Shown in pieces: positions 22,700 to 33,437 of a stretch of 64,000 bases of DNA (positions are counted from its first letter, which is position 1; each line of letters begins with the position of its first letter). Origin of the DNA: Wolfiporia cocos. Its lineage: Eukaryota > Basidiomycota > Agaricomycetes > Polyporales > Phaeolaceae. The stretch covers positions 1,860,001-1,924,000 of the forward strand of contig JACCLO010000003.1 of the NCBI GenBank assembly GCA_029448655.1, in the 5' to 3' direction. A model generated the notes under the pieces. It searched no databases, was not told where the DNA came from, and saw nothing but the letters and a program-made list of their open reading frames with translations. The translations under genes were made by a program, and so were the position numbers.

Positions 22700-25100
22700 G
22701 GTAGATAGAGCGAGTGGGTAGATTAAGGGGCGGTAGGAGAGTAAAGTGACTCGAAGTATACGGCGAAGTTATACAGTGATCTAGAGTGGTGTGAACGTCG
22801 CAGACGACACGGTCTTGTACAGATGTAGAAGTGAGAGTAGAAGAAGGGATTAGGATGGATGTGGGTGGCAGAGGCGCTACGATCCTGCCGCTCAAAGCCT
22901 ACGCTCTTATATCTCTACCTCAATGCAGAGTGCGGTGCGCGTGTGAACGACCGAGAAGCCCAATCACTTCTCGATAACAATACGCGCCGGCAGAGACAAT
23001 GAGCAGCGCGGGGCTGTTCCCTGACGAAGCCTGCAGCGCGGGTAGGTCGTTGTCGGTTGCTAGAGGGCCTCGCGGCGCGCATACATTCAGTCAAATTGAG
23101 TACAAGTGATGTTGCCGGCGGCATGATGGCCAGATGAGAATGGAGGGACAATAGACCAGTCGATAAAGTTGGCAACTAGTGCGATCTCGGGCGCTCACCA
23201 GTTCTCTCACGGGCCGTCTTTTCTTCACCCCGCACACGCCCTGCATGCTTGTGCTTAGCACAACTCTTTGCTGCTCTGGTCTGTGTCTAGGCTCTAAGCA
23301 TGGCAGCACTGCTGTGCACTTGCACTGTCTTGGACACATCATTGAGTTGTCCGTTGTCTTGGAACTGGACATAGAAGCTGGCGGAGTGGCACTGGTGACT
23401 GGACTGCTTCAATGAACATACTATTCGTATATCTTCTTGACCTGTGGGAATATTAGACTTTCTAATAGCCACCCATCCCCTGTCTCAGGAGATTTACACG
23501 TCTTTGATCGTTCGTTACCACTGTGATAATTGCCTGTCTTTCGCAGGTCGCGTCGGACTTGCATCTGACGCTCTCTGAGAACATGTCTAACCCGTGCGAC
23601 TATGACCGCTGCGCTTTTTGCGACAATGAATCTAGATTGGGCCGCCAAGGACGCGTTTATACGCAAATACGTCAGCGGTGAAACTGTCGGCAGCCGTAGA
23701 CCGCTGCGTACTAGGCTGCTCTCCTCGCCTCATCTTCTACATGTTGCTCCCATCCGTGATCTGCGAACTGCTGTTGAAGGGCGATTTCACCTCACCTCAG
23801 CTGGGTCTCTGTGGTCTCAATTTGACACCAGAAGCCAGCCAGTCGCAGTGAAACTCTAGTTCGGTGTCATTTGTCTCCTAGCTGAAAGCACAGAACTTGC
23901 AAAGCCACTTATTGATACCGTCCATTTGTCGACGATCCACTGCGCCGGCGGCTCCATCCTTGCGAAAAGTCGTGGCTGGGGTTCGTGCGCTTGACACCGG
24001 GCATAAGCCTGCAGGCCAGCGCGTCCTACGCCATACCAAAATTGGCCTGCTGCCAGCCCAGCATACCGTTTCCGTACGCAGGACCGCCCACCAGGCTGTA
24101 CCGAATGGTGGATTGTTTGGCGATGGACTGACTTAGTTCCGCTGCTTCCTCATGAAGCTTCCACGAAGGGTGGCAGCTGACCTGAGTGGTCTGAGCGTCC
24201 GCGTTCGCGCCTTGTGAAGCTAGCAGCGTCTAGTGGGTATTATTCAAGCAAGGGACAATCCGCTGGGTTTGACAGTTCTAACAACAGTAGTGTTCCTCCA
24301 CCAGGTTCTCTGATCAGTACTCGGAGAGAAATCGATGTTTCACCGACACTGTCCACTTTACAAGGGAATGTGATGCCGGTGTCAGTTCAGATCGTCCGAA
24401 CGAGCTACACCCCCAGCATCAAACAGGCGGTGGCTTATGGCTATAGCAGAGCCCGTGGTCCCTGGTCAGACAGCACGGAAAATGGACTGATACGACTCGT
24501 AGGACATGTCTATACTGGCGAATATGCTCCGCATCTTGCACCATCATTAAATTTGACTCCATTTTGTAGGTTCAAGGTTTCCCTGAAGATTCTTGGCGTG
24601 CCGCCTGCCGTGGGATCTCTGGCGTCGGGGCACAAGCCCGACGTCAATACAGAATAATCATCCTCTGCAATAATTTGACATAGCAGCGCGGGTCTGGCCA
24701 GACCTGCCAAGTTGGGAATCGACTGTGGGTGCGCTGTACGCTCAAACTGTTGCATCTGTAGTCGCTCGGTGACCTTGCCTTCGACTCTCCGTTGTCCGCG
24801 TCTACGCATCACCGGCTTTAAACTTACACACTCTCCAGCGTGACGCACATGGACCCCTGAGCAACTGCTCCATCCCGCCACCAGCCACCATCGTTCCTGC
24901 CTTGGCGGCCGATATGATCTCCACTAGCATCTTATCGGATTAAGCGGGCCCGCTACTAGCCACGTGATGCGCCAAGATTATCTGATAAAGGTTTGCCATT
25001 ATCTGGGGCGGCGGTGTCCTGATCCCTGCTTTCCTGCCGTTAGTTCTGGTTCTTGCTGCCCTCGCAGAGCCTGATCTAACCTAGTGCTTATTCGGAAGAG
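22700..25100. other. 2.4 kb without a supported gene
   Basis: Frames of up to 147 codons (24214-24657, plus) occur, but I see no domain and no splice-consistent extension. The right end should hold the promoter of the MFS gene. Confidence 0.45.
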
Positions 25101-27656
25101 ATGGCTGAGCAGATGAGCGTGGAGCGCACAAATAGCATCGCCAAGTCGGCCTCGGTGGCGTCTAAGGACCATGCCGCCGAGGATTTCCCCGGCCAGCAGG
25201 CAGGCCCGAGCCTCGTCGCGAAGCAGACTCAGGCGGGTATTTGGAAGGTCGAGGCCGCCGCTAATGTAAGCACCGCAATTTCCAACTCGATCAACCCAGT
25301 CGCCGTAATATTTGTAGGTATGGGGTCGCACGAGCAAGACGCTGCTGTGGATTGGTATCGCATTGGCAAGGTATGCTCGCCTTACGCCCGCGATTTGCCT
25401 CGCCTGAGTTCTGTGACTCTCCAGTTATATGTATGGCCTAGACAACAACACCAATTGGGAGTGGGGAACGTATGCGACCAACGAGTTTGGTCACTCAAAT
25501 TGGTACAGCGCTATCAAAATGTGCCATGTCCATCCCTTCTTTGCGTAAGTCCGACCGCTATATTCTCTATCAATGCATTGAGTTCACAAGATTCGTTGTG
25601 GTAAAATCACCGATGTTATCGGGCGGGCAGAAGCTTTTATGCAGTCTGTCTATTTTTCTACTGCTTGGGATTGTGTGTGCTGTCACTTCTCTCGCTCATA
25701 CTGTCGCTCACAGAATACACAGCATTATCTGTGCCGCCTCGCCAAACATGGCTGCCTTGGGAGCTGGTCTCGTCATCTACGAGATTGGGTTCTCCGGCCT
25801 GCAGATCGCTATCCAGATTGTCATCGGTGAGTGTGTCTCCATATGCTCACCGCTCGACTCTGACCGAAGCCGTTTTAACAGCTGATCTGACACCGCTAAA
25901 ATACCGCGGCCTCGTAAGCGGCCTGGTCTCGCTCCCTTACTTCATCAACTTCTATGCGGGCTCGGTCATCGGTGCCCAGGTCGTCGCGAACCCCAACTTA
26001 GGCTGGCGCTGGGGCTATGGTATTTACTGCATTGTCCGTCTGTTGTTGCTTGCCCGTGGTACTATAGTGTTGAAGTCACGGTCCGCAGTGCTTCCCCTTC
26101 GCTATCGGCCCTATCATCGCGGTACTGTTTTGGGCGCAAATGCGCGCAAAGAAGCAAGACTTGGTCTACCGCGACAGCATCGTCGGCTCAACGTTCTCCG
26201 AGCAGGCGCTTAACTTCGCTATCGACGCCGACCTCATGGGCATGTTCCTCCTCGCCGCGACGATCACCTTGATCTTCTTGCCCATCGTGCTTGCGGGCGG
26301 CAGCTATGCTAGTGCGTCTGTTAGCGGATGATGCGTGTGACTGCCGTGCTGATCTGGGGACAGCGACGACGTGGACGGACCCCGCGATCCCCGCGATGAT
26401 GGTGGTCGGCGGCGTCGTCGCCCTCCCTGCGTTCGTGTACTGGGAGCTCAAGCTCGCGGCGTTTGTTGGAATAAACCAGCAGGGGCATACCACTACTCCA
26501 CCGTGGAGTAGTGGTATGCCCCTGCTGGTTTATTCCAACAGCGTTCCCTGTCGTTCCATTCCGCCTGCTCGCGAACAGGACCATCCTGTCGATGTGCATC
26601 ATCAACTTCTTCGACTTCATCTCTTTCTATCTGACCGTGAGTCGAGGAGCTCTTGATGCTTTGCAGGACCTGACTTTGCCGTGCCGTTGTAGTGGAGTTA
26701 TCTGTACACGATCACATACGTCGTCACCGACTGGAACCTCACAAATATGAACTACTACAGCAACAGCCGTACGCGACGACTCCTTAGCTTTGTTACTCGC
26801 ATGCTAAACACCTCCTTCCCGCCTTGCACTGTTTAATCGCTTTCTCTAACGTTCTTCGGTATCTCGTGGGGCATCTTTGTCGCGCTTTGCCAGGGTAAGA
26901 TCGGCTACAAATGGGCGCTATTTGGCTCCCTTGGCCTGCGCATCATCGGTGTCGGCCTGATGTTGTGAGTAGCACCCGATAGCTCACATTTAGATCCGCT
27001 GACTTATCGTGCCACACTAGCTACGCACGCTCGCATTACAACACTGCTGCACTTGTGATGACCCAAATCATCCAAGGGGCAGGCGGTGGAATTGCTGCGA
27101 CTGCCTCACAAGTCGGCGCACAGGGCTCCGTGCCACACCAAGGCACGGTATCCCTCCTACTTCTTTCGCTCGTTGCTCATGTCCATCTCCACAGACGTAG
27201 CCATCGCGACGGCCGCCGTGCTCTTGTTCGCCGAAGTCGGCGGCGTGGTCGGCCAAGCGGCAGCGGGCTCAATGTGGAACAACGTCCTCCCGGGTAAGCT
27301 CGCGGCGGAGGGCCTCAACTCGACCGTGATTGCGGAAGTGATCGGCTCGTACACGTACGCGCGCACGTATCCAGCCGACATCCGCGAGAAGCTGGGGAAT
27401 GCATATGGTGCGACGATGCACGAGATGCTCATTCCCGCGATCGTGTTCGCGTTCGTGCCGCTGATCGCGTCGCTCTTTGTCAAAAGTGCGTCCGCAGCGC
27501 TGTTCTCGCTCGAAATGTGGGGCACTGACTGTAAATTTGTGCGTGCCAGACTTCCGGCTCTCGGATGTGCAGAACGCGGTCGAGGCCAAGGACATTCGGG
27601 GGCAGAACGTCGCAGGGGAGGAGTCGATTGCGCCCGAGCTCAGGCGAGACGCGTAG
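25101..27656 (+). pseudogene. Siderophore-iron-transporter-like MFS gene, disrupted
   Basis: Intact SIT/ARN-type MFS proteins import ferric siderophores by proton symport through 14 membrane helices. Here the start MAEQMSVERTNSIAKSAS leads, across introns, to LLWIGIALASYMYGLDNNTN, YATNEFGHSNWYSAI, ICAASPNMAALGAGLVIYEI, DLTPLKYRGLVSGLVSLPYF, a NLGWRWGYG loop, and a C-terminal half ending PELRRDA with TAG at 27654-27656. The order and motifs fit the family. Three lesions show. Near 25635 the frames for GKITDVIGRAEAF and FYAVCLFFYCLG are out of step by one base. An 82-bp insertion (palindrome plus duplication) breaks the exon after WELKLAAF at 26463. No AG acceptor precedes FFGISWGIF near 26850. 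Removing the insertion restores the frame exactly. The gene is probably dead, though its second half looks recently functional. Confidence 0.75.
26459..26545. mobile_element. 77-bp perfect palindromic insertion with 5-bp target duplication
   Basis: Bases 26464-26540 form a perfect inverted repeat: two 38-nt arms around a single C. The arms begin TGTTGGAATAAACCAGCAGG and the element ends in the reverse complement, TTCCAACA. It is flanked by GCGTT on both sides (26459-26463 and 26541-26545). TG...CA ends with a 5-bp duplication are what LTR-retrotransposon integrases leave, and TGTTGGAATA resembles copia-type LTR ends (general knowledge, not searched). The element has no coding capacity. Deleting it with one GCGTT copy restores the host frame. 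Confidence 0.9.
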
Positions 27657-28116
27657 ACTCGGTCCCGAACTATTTTTATTTCCGTTATCCTTGCTTCTGA
27701 GACTGCCTCCTCATTTTTGCTTAATGACTCGCTCGCACTGCCTCGCACTCTACGTCCCACCCGATGAGCGCTCCGAACATAGGGGCTCACGAGAACGTGT
27801 AGTGATTCGTTCGACATGGGGTGCGTTTCGGCCGCCCAAACCGAGCTTGTAGTGCCATAGGAAATTCTGGCGAGAGAAATTCGGATCGGCCGCGGGATGA
27901 ATCGATGATTCACAGCCACGATCTGAGTCGGATCACGATTGCATTAGCCGAGGCCACAGAGCGCTGATTGGCCAGACGGTGAAGTCCGTCTCCGGATCTT
28001 CTGGCGCGAGGCGAGACCCGGTCTCTGTATACCACATATGGCAGAGTCTGGGACCAGATGACGTCGGACACATGTCGGGTCATCAGCGCTCGTAGAGATC
28101 CTCTCCGTGCCACAGG
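27657..28116. other. Intergenic, no gene seen
   Basis: Spacer between the MFS gene and the small gene at 28187. A short inverted repeat (GAATC-GAT-GATTC, around 27900) is present; nothing else is recognisable. Confidence 0.5.
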
Positions 28117-28124
28117 TATATATA
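28117..28124 (+). promoter_or_regulatory. TATA box of the 84-residue gene
   Basis: TATATATA in the context CAGGTATATATACGCC lies 63 bp before the ATG at 28187, a typical core-promoter distance. Confidence 0.6.
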
Positions 28125-28186
28125 CGCCGCAGCAATGCACCCTCCAGAGCCCCGGGATTCCGTTACGATCTGCCACGCTCACGACT

Positions 28187-28441
28187 ATGACTGCTGCTGT
28201 TATGACCACTTCCGCTGCCGTCGACTGCATGCTATCTGCTGCACCTTACGCAACTCCCACTACTAACGATACCCCGTTCCCGCACCATGCTATCTCGACG
28301 GACGCGCTGGAGACGTTAGAGGAGCATGGCTCACCTAATCCGTCGCACAATCGCACTGTCCGGAGAAAGAAGAGCTCCTTCGGTCTCCATGACATATACC
28401 TCAGTGGCGCGACCCCATATACAGCGGCAATCACTTCATGA
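28187..28441 (+). CDS. Small hypothetical protein, 84 residues
   Basis: A single open frame starts at the second Met of a longer frame (MTAAVMTTSAAVDCML), chosen because it sits 63 bp below a good TATA box. It ends at TGA 28439-28441. The first half is Thr/Ala/Ser-rich. The second half has a basic patch (NRTVRRKKSSFGLHDIYLSG) of the kind seen in short Agaricomycete proteins with an RRKKSSF-like core. There is no signal peptide and no CaaX end, so it is not a pheromone precursor. It is convergent with RAD9, 245 bp away. Function unknown. Confidence 0.5.
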   Translation: MTAAVMTTSAAVDCMLSAAPYATPTTNDTPFPHHAISTDALETLEEHGSPNPSHNRTVRRKKSSFGLHDIYLSGATPYTAAITS

Positions 28442-28686
28442 AGTGTCCTGCCATGACAATTGCCGATGTGAGCCACTATCTCCATCTCCAAGCTACTCAT
28501 GACTAATGCGACCGTCAGATTACCACCATCATATCGATGAACCACGACCACACGCTTTAATGACATATATGCTCTCCATTTGCTCTCGGACGCTACCACG
28601 CTGTCTTTTCAGAAAATGCGTTGTTGTAGTACTGCGGGTTCGTACTGTACAATGTACAAGGGAAATGAAACATTGTCGATCTCGGC

Positions 28687-30635
28687 CTAATCGTCGAACA
28701 GAGGTCTGAACATCTGGTTGTCCACGAACATTGAGAAACACCTCTTGATCAGCTTGAATGAGATATACTCACCTTGCCTCCCGCCCTTGGTTGTGTAGGC
28801 GCCATCTCGAAATCGTCATCATAAATTTCCAGACTAGCCTCCCGCGCGATGTCATGTTTCTCCGCTCCCGCTTTCTCGCCGTCGCCCTCACCACGACCCG
28901 CGCCGAAGTCCACTTCCTCTCCATCTTCCTCCAGCATCTGATGTAGCTCCTCCATCGTCATGTGCTCGATACCCAGTCCCGACGCGCGGATCGCCTCCGC
29001 CTCTGCTTGCGTTAACTGTGTTCCAGGCAGGAACATTGGCTCTGCGCGAGGAGGTTCGGGCTCGTCTTGATACTGGTACTCGTCCTCGCCACCCAGCAGC
29101 TGCTCCTCAGGCTGCGAGCTCGGGTAGAAGAGCGGCTCGCGTTGCTCGGAGGGGCCGGCGATAGGCGCGGACGGCGCATGGCGATTGTCCGAGAGCTGGG
29201 AGAGCGGCGGGGGGAACGTCTGCGGGAGCATCGAAGGCGGCGGCATCGACATCCGCTCTGCCTCCGCAAGCCTTTCGCGCTGGTTGGCATCGTTCGGGCC
29301 CACGGCGGCTGCGGCGGCTGCGGCGTACTCGTCGTTCTCGCGTGCGCGCTTCTTGCCTTTGTTCTGGGCGCGGACGTTGGAGGTCGTCACCGCGCTGTTC
29401 GTGCGCGAGGACCGCGTGTTGTTGCCTGCGCCGACGCCAGGGACTGCGCGGCGCTGCTCTTCACCTGCAAGCATGGTCGTGCCGATGGCGAAGCTGGCGA
29501 CCACGAGGTCGCCTTGGATGTCGACGAAGAGCGGGTTGGCGGGTATCGTGAAGGCGATGTCGAGGTTTGTTTGGGCGGCGTCTGCGTAGGCAACTGTTGC
29601 CTGCACTTTGCTGTTAGACTAAGTGGGAGTGCGATAGGATTAAACACGCACGCTGAACTCCTTCAGATGAAATGAGATAGTGGCGGGGATCTCGTCGATG
29701 TTGTACACATCGAACTCCTCTGCGCTGATGGACAGGATTGTCGACATATGTGCCTTGCCTGTTAAGTATATTATCTAGCACTTTGAACGCGCATATAGTG
29801 AGGTTGCGACCAACCTTGCGGATCCAGTGACATCTCAACGCTCTGCACCTGCACCTCCGTCTCGCCGAAGGTCCAGTTGATACATGGATCGATCTTCCCG
29901 CCCCTAGGTGCTGGAAAGTGTTCGATGACGTCCATTACTGCTCGGGGGCTGACATTCAGCTTGGACTGGTGAGGCGTGACGGGAACGGTTGGCGTTATGT
30001 ACTCCGCATCGTTCATGAGAGGCAGGCGATGCGTCTTCACGATACCTACAGTGAGTGGTCAGTAGGCGGGCCCATAATCCTGGCGAGGAGAGAATGAATA
30101 GTGAGCATGGAGGGAGATATTACCGTGTGTGCAGTGTAGACGCACTATCAGTTTGCTCTCGAGCGAGTCTTCCTCCTCTGTGGCGTCGTCAATGCTTATC
30201 GCGGGACCTCCCTCTGTAATTGATAGTTCGCATTTTTCGACTGTCTTGTCGAGTGTCTTGTGTTTTAAGATAGAAAGGAGAGACTAAAATTCATAGCTCG
30301 AGCTGCTGCCGAACAAATCATCCAGTACCTTCAACGCGCCTTTACCAAAAGCTGACCGGTGAAGGAAGGTGCATCATCCGTGGCAGTACTTGCAAGGCGG
30401 TATCTGCTGAAGAATTGCCTCTTGTACGTAAAACGACAGAACGCAGATTTGGACGAGTTCGTAGCAGACAACGTGAGGAAGTCTGGCGTCGCGTACACGA
30501 TCAGATGCTCGCCGTATCGTGCGAGACACGTGAGAGCCCTGATCACCTCTGTCCATTGCTTATCGTAGGTCAGCGTCTCACATGTAGTTCGTGGTGCTCA
30601 CGCTTTAGTGATGCAGATTCTAGTGTAGCCTGCAT
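28687..30635 (-). CDS. RAD9: RAD9, subunit of the 9-1-1 DNA-damage checkpoint clamp
   Basis: Rad9 forms with Rad1 and Hus1 the PCNA-like clamp loaded at damage sites to activate ATR-class kinases. The N-terminus MQATLESASLK joins through an intron to VIRALTCLARYGEHLIVYAT, followed by LTLSATNSSKSAFCRF, both characteristic of the Rad9 fold. Later exons give LLSILKHKTLDKTVEKCEL, NDAEYITPTVPVTPHQSKLN, ILSISAEEFDVYNIDEIPAT and SFHLKEFS. The clamp domain is followed by a long disordered tail of about 200 residues with a KKRAREND patch, acidic stretches and an Ala run, as usual for Rad9, whose tail is phosphorylated. The last exon gives MFRPLFDD and TAG at 28687-28689. About six introns of 45-90 nt are used. 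Two ACGCGT boxes lie just upstream of the start. Confidence 0.9.
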
Positions 30636-30669
30636 TTGACGACCCAGATGAGAGTGAAGCGTGTGACCG

Positions 30670-30692
30670 ACGCGTACGCGCGGGTGACGCGT
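30670..30692. promoter_or_regulatory. Pair of MCB (ACGCGT) elements upstream of RAD9
   Basis: ACGCGT occurs at 30670-30675 and 30687-30692, 35-57 bp before the RAD9 start, within a run of further CGCG cores. In fungi ACGCGT is the binding site of MBF (Mbp1/Swi6-type), which drives G1/S expression of replication and repair genes. The site is palindromic, so orientation is irrelevant. Function here is inferred. Confidence 0.6.
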
Positions 30693-33437
30693 CGCGTCGC
30701 GTCTGTCACGGTAGTAACGGCGCGAACGTGACATTCGCTCTCACTCGGAGATCGTTATCTCCACCGGCTACCATGATGGCATGACTTGCTCACCGACACT
30801 CACCGACACATTGCTAAGACTCATCTGACCGGGAATTAAACAATTACGAGAGGTCTACATAACCGTGGCGAAACTCGAGTTGTCAATCTGTATTCATGTC
30901 AATAAAAGACTACACTTTGGCGTGGACTGCCATAACAGAGCTCGGAGATGAGTGCAGCAGACGCCATTGCCTCCCTTTTGACGACGGTTGCAGACGCGGC
31001 TGCAAGGGGTCTCTGAGCAACAGAGCGAATGGTCAGTAACTGCTCTGGTAACTGAGAGCTTGTGCCCCATGCTGATGAATCGACTCCACAATCTCGTGCA
31101 TGTAACTAGAATTACTGCCCCCGCGATAAATATGTTTACACATACGTTCCGCAGCCTCGTGCTCAGATTAGCCCTCCCAAAAGCGGTCTTAAACACCTGT
31201 ACCGGGGCAAGATGCTTACAGCCTTTGACGCTCGTGATCGCCGTTTCCTCCTCGTCTGCCGGCATCCGACGCACGCTTCGCGAATTTTCCAATGGACTAC
31301 GCGCTTTAGACACTAGTCAGCTGCGCATGTAGTAATGTTTCAAGTATGCGACGACTTTACGGATTGAATATGAGAAGGATCACGGATCGAAATATTTGTG
31401 CCACAGCACACCGCATCCTGTTCAACATTTCATTTCACTGGGTCAAGGGTATAGCTGAAGCAAGTGACCTTGTTTCGTAAAAAAATTGGTCAGTCTGTCA
31501 GGAACTGAATTGCCATGATATACTGTATGAGTGAGTGGTTTTTCCGTCTGGTACGGATGCGATGACTATGTAATATCAGCCAGAGGTGTGAAATGGACCT
31601 TACAATGCACCTTTGTTCTCCAAGCAATTTTTGGGTTCGAGACGTGAAGCACAGCTAGCTAGTGCTTGTTTCAGCTACTTTGAAACTTGACTCGAGTGCA
31701 GCAGGTTCACTTGAGCGCATCACGAAGGAGGTCTGACACCCGTGGTATCGGAGACTTTGGTGGGTCTTCCACGGAGCTATTCCGCTATTCCGTGGCAAAG
31801 AAAATTGCAGCGGGTAATGGCTAAAGCCACCCACTGACGCCTCCTGCGATCTGGAGAGCTAGCGCAGTGTACCATTTCGGACGCTCCTGGAGGCCAATAA
31901 ATGTACAATAATGATGTTGCTGCCAACAGTCGTGCATGATCATCCTTGTCTCAAGGTAAGACGTTTGCGAATCTTGTGGCGGCTACATGCTCTCATGATA
32001 CGGATGGATTTGTATATTGAAATCCCAGCAGAGTCTGTCTCATCGCAGTCGCCCCGACGCGGATGAAACAGATCTCTTCACAGGTCAGAGGATAAGACTG
32101 ATCATTTCCTTCTTTCTCCAGACTCACTTGGGCTGGCCTTTTGCGGCCGGTCAGCTTGATTAGCATGCCACTCCCGGCGTATCGCAATACTGTGCAATAG
32201 TTCATTCGCGACACCAAGGCTGACGTGATTCTATCACAAGACTGTTTACTGTTTGCGCTCATATAGAAGAAGCGCCTCAATCTGACTACTTTAATAGAAG
32301 CGCTAGCTCCGTGAGCGCCGCGAGTTGTTAGTCGCGCGGTATGGTGGTGGGCCACAAGCGTTTACAGTGCCCCGGTCAGCTAAATTTGCAGGTAGGCTGG
32401 CGCGACCGATGCGTTGACGCTTCATTTACTTCGCAATTGAGTGAAGAGCGCAGAGAATGCAAAGTAAATCAATTGGCCCATTTCCAGCAAGTCCGCGGTC
32501 CTGTCGGTTGACATCGCCTAGGACACCCGATCTCGGCGCAGCGTCCTTGAGGCCAATCCAAGGCAACACCGTGCATCAATGTCAACTTTATCGGAACGAT
32601 CTTGCAGGAGCATGGCGGTGTCAGTTGACTTTGCGTGCATATATCAAGAAGAATGTCGCCCGGGAGATGACTCCCACGTGGATGCATTGGACTAATGTCG
32701 ATCACACGGCTATGGCAAGGATGACACAGCGATATAGCACTATTCGATACCTTCTTCCGCGCGTGCTTAACGTCTCGCAGCCGCCGTGCACCAGAGCGCT
32801 GGTATTGGTTAGATAGCCGAGTCAATTCCTCAAAGTTCAAAACGTCTACTGACCTGTTTTCATGTCCGTACGGATCCGATGATGAGTACTCGAGTCGCTG
32901 TGTTCAACAACGCCGATGCGTTTGTCCCTTGACCTCGACTGTAAAATAATTTCGCAGAGTCAGTACGAAGACATGCCCGCGTTCGTGATGATCGTATCGA
33001 ATTGATGGCACGCTTATCATGTTTTCTACAGCGTCGGGCTTCCCGAATTTGGAAAAACCGGTGCGGTAGCGACACCGCCTTATGACCGAGCAGCACAGCC
33101 GTCGTGCTCGCAGCGCCCGTAAAATCAGCGTTCCGCCGGATGTCGTCGCCCGATCAAGTCGATCCTTCGTTTGGGATTACTATACATGCCAACTCATTCG
33201 CTTGGTGAGACAAGTGGCCTTCGATGTTGATGATGCTTTACTCATCCTTTGACGACATATTCACGATGACTAATTCATCTTAACAGTGGTCGGCTAACAA
33301 ACAGAATGCAATGCAGCGTCGTACTCGAGTCAGGTTGATGCTCCAGTATAAAAGATGGGGGGAATACAAGAGTGGACTCTCCAAGTCCTTCGCAGCTGGA
33401 AAACATCGCAGCTTTATCTTGCTCATTACTGTCCTCA
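30693..33437. other. 2.7 kb intergenic, no gene seen
   Basis: Short frames on both strands (such as 30894-31313 and 32469-32840, minus) show no recognisable motif or splice-consistent extension. The region holds the RAD9 upstream sequences and the promoter of the transcription factor at 33438. Confidence 0.45.

Noticed and set aside
24214..24657. 147-codon plus-strand frame upstream of the MFS gene
   Set aside because: No recognisable domain, no good start context and no extension by plausible introns.
26464..26540. The palindrome as a functional intron (introner-like element)
   Set aside because: The GT and AG available around it would remove 81 nt of an 82-nt insertion and leave the frame shifted.
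27895..27920. Short palindrome around GAATCGATGATTC
   Set aside because: Arms of only 5 bp; expected by chance in a window of this size.
28187..28441. Mating pheromone precursor
   Set aside because: The small frame lacks a C-terminal CaaX motif.
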